Positions 5,121-9,147 of a DNA stretch of 9,147 nt are shown one piece after another; the stretch's first letter is position 1, and every line of letters starts with the position of its first letter. The stretch is from UBA8437 sp003445035 (lineage in GTDB: Bacteria > Planctomycetota > Planctomycetia > Planctomycetales > Planctomycetaceae), in assembly GCA_937901285.1 (NCBI GenBank), contig CALCHI010000397.1, positions 1 to 9,147 of the forward strand, in the 5' to 3' direction. The notes beneath the pieces were generated by a model that was given only the letters and a program-made list of their open reading frames with translations, did not search any database and had not been told where the DNA came from. The position numbers and the translations under genes were made by a program.

Positions 5121-7988
5121 CTAGCGGTTGATGCCGATGTAGAAGCTGAACAGCCGCTCGTCGTCGAAGTCCTGCTTGATCACCGGGATGCCCCAGTCGA
5201 CGGCAATCGGCACCGGGCCCATCGCCGCGATTGTCACCCGCAGGCCGGCCCCCAGTGTCAGGCGGAAATCGTCCATCGTCACCTTGTCCTCGATCGAGCC
5301 GAAGTCGGTGAAGACCACACCCGAGATCATCTCGTCGGCGGTGATCGGGAACTGGTACTGCACACTGCCCAGCGCCATCCACGAGCCCCCAATGCCGGTC
5401 CCCGGGAACCCGTCCTGTCGGGGTGTCACGCCGCGGAAATCGAATCCGCGAAAGCTCTGGTATCCGCCGGCGAAAAATCGCTCGTAGACCGGCGTGTCGT
5501 CACCGGTCCAACCCAGCTGGCCCGACAACGACACCACCTGTCGTCCGTTTCCATCGGGCCGTTCGTGAAGCGTGTAGTACTGCTTGGCATCGCCGCGAAC
5601 CTGCGGATAACTGAAGTCGCCGAATGCCTGTTCGTAACTGGCCTGGAAGAAGTGCCCCTCGGTCGGAATGAACGCGTTGTCCCGTGTGTCGTGCGTCACC
5701 GCGATCTTGCCCGTGGTGAACCAGGTTTCTCCCAGTGCCGCCTGGAGCAGGTCCGGAGTCGGCACATCCGGGTTGTCGATTTCGACCTCCTCCAGACGCA
5801 GGCTCCCCGCCAGCGACCACTCGCGAGTCAATTGCCGCCCCAGCGTGATCCGTCCACCGGTACGGTGCTCGTCCCAGTCGTAGTAGAACCGCTGGTAATA
5901 GAAACCGGCGACACTGAGACTGAAGTCGGTGTCCAGGAAATACGGATCCGACCAGTTGAGCAGGTAGCGACTGAAGTAGTAACCGGGCATCGCCTCGATG
6001 CGGAACCGCTGGCCACCGCCCCGGAACGCCGTGCCGTCGGCGACGTCCTGGAAGCTTGTCGGCAGACGCAGCAAATCGAAGTTGTTTTCGTCAAGTACGA
6101 TCGAGCCAATCACGCCCGAATCGCTGTTCACCCCGGCTCCAAACATCAGCCGGCCCGTCCGTGCTTCCGTCACATCCACGTCGATGTCGAGCAACCCGAA
6201 GTTGGGATCGACCAGGGCCCGGCCGAGAGACCCGAAGGGATCGCCCAGGGGCGAGTTCTCCAGGATGGGGTTGTAGGGCTGCGCGGCCGGGTTGGGTTCC
6301 CGGTTCTGCCCTCGCACCACGGTGGATTCCTCAGGCTCCCGTCCGGTCAACACGTCGGTGAGAAGCCGATGGGAGGTCTGGACCAGGCTGCGTGTCGTCC
6401 CGGAGGGGATGGAACCGGGTTCGGATCGCTGCGTGAACTGGCGTCGATCCACCGGACTGGCCGGGTCGACCTGCCGAGACCGATCGTCGTCGAACGGCGT
6501 CCGGGGAATCAGCCCCGAAAGCGGGTCGGCCTGGATCTTCTTCGGTACCAGTTCTTCGGGTTCGAGTGGCCGGACACGGATCCGCGGGCCGTTGGCCGGC
6601 CCTCGCTCAAAGATCATTCCTGCCAGTCGTCGCTCGCTGCGACGGATCAGTTTCGGGTCGGCCAGTTCACCCGGCTGGAACAACAGCCGGTTGAGAACGA
6701 CGGTTTCCTTCGTGTGTGGGTAATCGCCGTGAAAGTGAACATCGATCGGCCCGATCAGGTACGGCCGGTCCTCATCGATCTCGTAAATCACGTCGACCAT
6801 GCCTGGCGCCTGGTCATCAAATCGGGTCAGGGGATCGACCCGGGCGAACAACCGTCCCAACCGGCCGTACATCTCCTTCATCTGACGCACGTCAGACGCC
6901 AGGTGCCTCTGGTTGAACATCTCGCCCTGAGTCAGTTTCAGGTCGGCCTCGAGCTTCTCGGTCGAAAACACCTTGTTGCCCCGCAACGTGACGTTGCGAA
7001 TCGCGTACTGCCGTCCCTCGTCAATCGTGTACTCGATCGTCAGGTTGGCGTCTCCGCGACGGAACGGGTTATAGACGACGTCACCGGTCAGCACCCGGTG
7101 GGTGATCTTGACGTCGAAAAAGCCCATTCCGCGGTAGTAACCGGACAGGCTCAGCTTGTCCTGGTGAATCGTTTTCGGATCAAACTTGCCGCCGAACAGA
7201 TCAATTCCAAAGAGGGCCCGCTTGGTGGTGATCTTGGTCTTGAGAATCCCGGCCGTAGCGTAGCGATAGTTGTTGCCCAGGAAGGTCACGGCGGCGACGA
7301 CAATCTTCTGCCCCTCGTCGATCCGGAAGACCACTTCCCGGTCGGCCCGTCGCTCTCCCGAGGCCAGCGTGATCTTGGCGAACGGAAATCCTTTTTCCTG
7401 GTAGACCTTCTGGATCCGCCGCACCGCCTCGCGGTTGGCACTGATGTCATAGGGACTGCCGGTCCGCAGCCCGGTTGCCTCGGCCAAATCGTCGTCGTCG
7501 ATCCGCTTGTTTCCCTCGTAACGAATCTCGCTGATCATTGGTCGTTCGACAACACGGAAGACCAGCAGGCGGCCACCCGGATTCTTCAAGTCAGGCCGGA
7601 AAATGGGTTCGACGCTGAAGAACCATCGCGTGGCGAACAACCGCCGAACATCCTCTCGAACCTGGGAATCGGTGGCGGAGCGTCCGGGTTGAATCCGCAG
7701 CAGGTTCCTGATGGACGACACCGAGATCGCCTCGTTCCCTTCGATCTGCACGCTCGTCACAGGAAGTTCATCCACCGACCGTGGCGCGATCGCCGGCGAT
7801 GGAGATTCGATCGTCAGCCCGGGCGACGGTTGGGGAGTCGATCGCAATCGCGGCGGGGCAGTCGCTTCCGGTGATTGGCCGCGAACCGTCGGGCCACCCT
7901 GGCAGCCCGATAAAACGACCAGTGCAGCGATCAACAGTCCAGCCACACCCAGCGGGCGCAGCAACCGATCACGCAGGAGGACCGCCAT
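5121..7988 (-). CDS. bamA: BamA/Omp85-like outer-membrane assembly protein with lipoprotein signal
   Basis: This 955-residue Omp85 protein probably inserts beta-barrel proteins into the outer membrane. The N-terminus has a basic stretch (Arg6, Arg8, Arg11), a hydrophobic core (about 13-26) and lipobox LSGC with Cys29, followed by Gln30. A Pro/Ser-rich linker (about 38-72) precedes a series of POTRA-type repeats, roughly 75-149, 150-228, 229-329, 330-408 and 410-475, each with the pattern of a hydrophobic strand plus EGN/RGN-type turn (EGN 83, EGN 158, GNN 238, RGN 336). A charged, Pro-rich linker at about 476-598 leads to the barrel (about 599-955), which contains the SFRGF motif (845-849) typical of loop 6. 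The protein ends FYIGINR, so the last residue is Arg rather than the usual aromatic. ATG 7988 is preferred over a GTG at 8000, since the signal peptide begins there. E. coli BamA is about 810 residues and is not a lipoprotein. A TamA-like or other Omp85 role is the alternative. Confidence 0.88.
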   Translation of the reverse strand: MAVLLRDRLLRPLGVAGLLIAALVVLSGCQGGPTVRGQSPEATAPPRLRSTPQPSPGLTIESPSPAIAPRSVDELPVTSVQIEGNEAISVSSIRNLLRIQPGRSATDSQVREDVRRLFATRWFFSVEPIFRPDLKNPGGRLLVFRVVERPMISEIRYEGNKRIDDDDLAEATGLRTGSPYDISANREAVRRIQKVYQEKGFPFAKITLASGERRADREVVFRIDEGQKIVVAAVTFLGNNYRYATAGILKTKITTKRALFGIDLFGGKFDPKTIHQDKLSLSGYYRGMGFFDVKITHRVLTGDVVYNPFRRGDANLTIEYTIDEGRQYAIRNVTLRGNKVFSTEKLEADLKLTQGEMFNQRHLASDVRQMKEMYGRLGRLFARVDPLTRFDDQAPGMVDVIYEIDEDRPYLIGPIDVHFHGDYPHTKETVVLNRLLFQPGELADPKLIRRSERRLAGMIFERGPANGPRIRVRPLEPEELVPKKIQADPLSGLIPRTPFDDDRSRQVDPASPVDRRQFTQRSEPGSIPSGTTRSLVQTSHRLLTDVLTGREPEESTVVRGQNREPNPAAQPYNPILENSPLGDPFGSLGRALVDPNFGLLDIDVDVTEARTGRLMFGAGVNSDSGVIGSIVLDENNFDLLRLPTSFQDVADGTAFRGGGQRFRIEAMPGYYFSRYLLNWSDPYFLDTDFSLSVAGFYYQRFYYDWDEHRTGGRITLGRQLTREWSLAGSLRLEEVEIDNPDVPTPDLLQAALGETWFTTGKIAVTHDTRDNAFIPTEGHFFQASYEQAFGDFSYPQVRGDAKQYYTLHERPDGNGRQVVSLSGQLGWTGDDTPVYERFFAGGYQSFRGFDFRGVTPRQDGFPGTGIGGSWMALGSVQYQFPITADEMISGVVFTDFGSIEDKVTMDDFRLTLGAGLRVTIAAMGPVPIAVDWGIPVIKQDFDDERLFSFYIGINR

Positions 7989-8117
7989 GGCGGATCTCAC
8001 GGTAGAAAGTCAGACGGAGAGGGGAGCAATGATTCGAGAGGGCCGCGTATGTAGTGAAAACACCCATTCGCAGCAAGGTGAATTCGCCCCCCTCGCCACC
8101 GAGTTCAGGCCGACCGT
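7989..8117 (-). other. mtd-bamA intergenic region
   Basis: The 129 bp between the methylene-H4MPT dehydrogenase stop and the bamA ATG contain no gene and no convincing terminator. The region is less GC-rich than the surroundings in the middle (about 8046-8075), where a candidate promoter lies, so bamA may have its own promoter in addition to read-through. Confidence 0.5.
8048..8076 (-). promoter_or_regulatory. Candidate promoter upstream of bamA
   Basis: On the minus strand TTGCTG (8076-8071) and TACATA (8053-8048) are separated by 17 bases. Each hexamer matches the housekeeping consensus at only three of six positions, but the spacing is ideal and the spacer is locally AT-rich. Transcription would begin near 8041, giving a leader of about 53 nt to the ATG at 7988. 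Confidence 0.3.
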
Positions 8118-8978
8118 TCAGCCCTCCAGCGCCTCGCCGATCCGGTAAATCGCCTCGGTGTCGAGCACCCCGTCGTTGGCATCGAAGAGCCGTTTCAGGG
8201 CGGCGGTGTGGATCTTCATCTTGGTGCCACCCACCCCGATCGCCCCGTAACGAACCACCCCGTCGGTCTCGACCGCCTTATCGGTCATCTCGACTCCCTC
8301 GATCCCCAGGGGCGGGACCGCGTTGAGATCGATGGCCACCTCCAGATCGGTGGCGGCCTCGAGCATCTCGGCCGAGATCAACTGCACACCGGTGGCTCCG
8401 GCTGCGATCACCGTCGAAGCCCCCTCCAGGGCCGCGGCCACTCCGTCCGAATCAGCCGTCGCGACCGGCGACAGTTCGCCGTCCACTCGACCGGCAATCA
8501 CCTCACACGTCTCCGCCGCCCGTTCGACACTGCGGCTGCCGACACGAACATGAGCCCCTTCCAATGCCAGCAGTTCGGCCGCCCGTTGCCCGACCGGCCC
8601 GGTCGCACCCAGCACCACCGCAACCGATCCGGCCAGCGGCACATGACGCCGGGCACGCAACACCGCCGCCGCCGCGGTGGTATTGCTTCCGTTGGAGTCC
8701 ATCATCACCGAGACCCGCATGGGACCGAAAAAGGCCTGCTGCACGGCCGCGAACACCCGCTCGCCGGCTGCCACGTCGCTGCCACCGACGAAGATCGCGG
8801 TCCTCGAGAGATCGGGGACGCCTCGAGTGAAAATCGCACCGTGGACCAGCGACTCGACCGTCTCGGGAGTCGCTCCGCCGTGTGAAAACAACTGGTCGAC
8901 ACCCGCGTCAACCGCAACCACCCGGTCAAAGACACTCGGCTGGGGATCGGTGTCCAACTGCACCAGGATCGACTTCAT
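8118..8978 (-). CDS. mtdC: Methylene-tetrahydromethanopterin dehydrogenase (MtdA/MtdB/MtdC family)
   Basis: The 286-residue product resembles Methylobacterium MtdA along its length. It oxidises methylene-H4MPT to methenyl-H4MPT with NAD(P)+ in the formaldehyde oxidation/detoxification route. Recognisable blocks are the N-terminal QLDTDPQPSVFD (7-18), IFTRG (49-53), TAIFVGGSDVAAGERVF (60-76), FFGP.RVS.M.DSNGSNTTAAA (83-103), the Rossmann loop GATGPVG (124-130), Arg149 after the second strand, DLNAVPPLGIEG (217-228) and YGAIGVGGTKMKIH (244-257). Arg149 suits NADP. I name it mtdC because that NADP-dependent, MtdA-like class was described from planctomycetes; the exact class letter is inferred. 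ATG 8978 is chosen over TTG 8981 because AGGGG lies eight bases upstream of the ATG. It is followed after 129 bp by bamA, and the DUF447/beta-RFAP synthase gene lies beyond. Confidence 0.9.
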   Translation of the reverse strand: MKSILVQLDTDPQPSVFDRVVAVDAGVDQLFSHGGATPETVESLVHGAIFTRGVPDLSRTAIFVGGSDVAAGERVFAAVQQAFFGPMRVSVMMDSNGSNTTAAAAVLRARRHVPLAGSVAVVLGATGPVGQRAAELLALEGAHVRVGSRSVERAAETCEVIAGRVDGELSPVATADSDGVAAALEGASTVIAAGATGVQLISAEMLEAATDLEVAIDLNAVPPLGIEGVEMTDKAVETDGVVRYGAIGVGGTKMKIHTAALKRLFDANDGVLDTEAIYRIGEALEG

Positions 8979-9004
8979 CAACTCGGCCCCTGCACACAGA
9001 CAAA

Positions 9005-9041
9005 GCCGCCCGGTTCCCTCTCATCGAGAGAACCGGGCGGC
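9005..9041 (-). terminator. Intrinsic terminator downstream of the right-edge gene
   Basis: GCCGCCCGGTT pairs with AACCGGGCGGC to give an 11-bp GC-rich stem, which continues after a two-base CC bulge as CTCTC/GAGAG around an ATC loop. On the minus strand it is followed by TTTGTCTG. It begins 35 bp after the stop codon ending at 9077 and lies just before the mtd Shine-Dalgarno, so it should end transcription from the right-edge gene. On the plus strand it is followed by ATAAAA, so it is not a good plus-strand terminator. Confidence 0.7.
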
Positions 9042-9076
9042 ATAAAACGCCGTCTCCAGGCAAAGTCGCAGCGAAT

Positions 9077-9147
9077 CTACTCTCCGCCGCCCTCGCCACC
9101 ATCATCTCCGCCACCCTCGCCGCCACCCTCACCGCCGTCATCACCAC
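9077..9147 (-). CDS. 3' end of an unidentified gene with an acidic Gly-rich tail (partial)
   Basis: Reading the minus strand in the frame ending at the TAG stop (9079-9077) gives 22 residues made only of Gly, Glu and Asp, in a pattern of GGE, GGGE and GGGDD units. The start lies beyond the right edge. The frame is supported by the strong terminator hairpin 35 bp downstream. The competing open frame across this region (8926-9147) gives a Val/Ala/Arg-rich product that runs through the terminator into the mtd start, and was judged a shadow. Acidic Gly-rich tails occur on several unrelated proteins, so no function is proposed. Confidence 0.55.
   Translation of the reverse strand, partial: GDDGGEGGGEGGGDDGGEGGGE

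Noticed and set aside
5065..5382. N-terminal extension of the DUF447/synthase ORF up to 5382
   Set aside because: The added residues lie within and just after bamA in another frame and look like shadow sequence (Arg/Asp/Gly-rich). DUF447 begins exactly at the ATG at 5064.
5565..7874. Plus-strand open frame of 769 codons opposite bamA
   Set aside because: It is fully antisense to a gene with clear POTRA and barrel motifs. Its translation shows no family motif or signal, and long antisense frames are expected in GC-rich coding DNA.
8208..8885. Plus-strand open frame opposite the methylene-H4MPT dehydrogenase
   Set aside because: It is antisense to a clearly recognised enzyme gene, has no motif of its own and has His/Arg-rich shadow composition.
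8926..9147. Minus-strand 73-codon frame across the right edge
   Set aside because: It passes through the terminator hairpin into the mtd gene. The alternative frame stops at 9077 just before the hairpin and makes a coherent Gly/Asp/Glu tail.

Overview
The window looks like chromosome from a planctomycete (Planctomycetota). This is inferred from gene content, with no search run. The DNA is GC-rich. It carries a Tat-exported DUF1501 protein of the kind abundant in that phylum. It also carries two genes of tetrahydromethanopterin (H4MPT) C1 metabolism, a pathway known in bacteria from methylotrophs and planctomycetes, and an Omp85/BamA protein with a long linker and a lipoprotein-like signal.

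Layout, left to right. (1) Positions 1-60 are the 3' end of a plus-strand gene whose product ends in a His-Asp repeat. (2) A DUF1501 gene (minus strand, stop at 70) converges on it with only 9 bp between the stops. (3) A divergent intergenic region of about 360 bp (1264-1625) holds candidate promoters and a small inverted repeat. (4) A plus-strand pair follows: a KduD-like short-chain dehydrogenase (1626-2387) and, 26 bp later, a Tat-exported alpha/beta-hydrolase of the acetyl-xylan-esterase type (2414-3523). (5) On the minus strand lies a collinear block, in transcription order: an unknown gene ending at 9077 in an acidic Gly-rich tail, followed by a terminator hairpin; a methylene-H4MPT dehydrogenase (8978-8118); a BamA-like protein (7988-5121); and a single ORF fusing DUF447 to beta-ribofuranosylaminobenzene-5'-phosphate synthase (5064-3490). 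The fusion gene and the esterase gene overlap tail to tail by 34 bp.

How the genes may work together. The fusion protein would catalyse the committed step of H4MPT synthesis, and the dehydrogenase would use the cofactor to oxidise methylene-H4MPT in formaldehyde oxidation or detoxification. An outer-membrane assembly gene sits between them. The KduD-like enzyme and the exported esterase fit breakdown of esterified uronate-containing polysaccharides, an inference from family and adjacency only.

No wholly unknown system was found. The most notable points are the DUF447/synthase fusion, the BamA-like protein with a textbook lipobox, the placement of that gene between two H4MPT genes, the low-complexity charged tails at both window edges, and a (GGCT)4 tract where one extra repeat would fuse the dehydrogenase to the esterase in frame. 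No tRNA, rRNA, CRISPR array, insertion sequence or integrase was seen.
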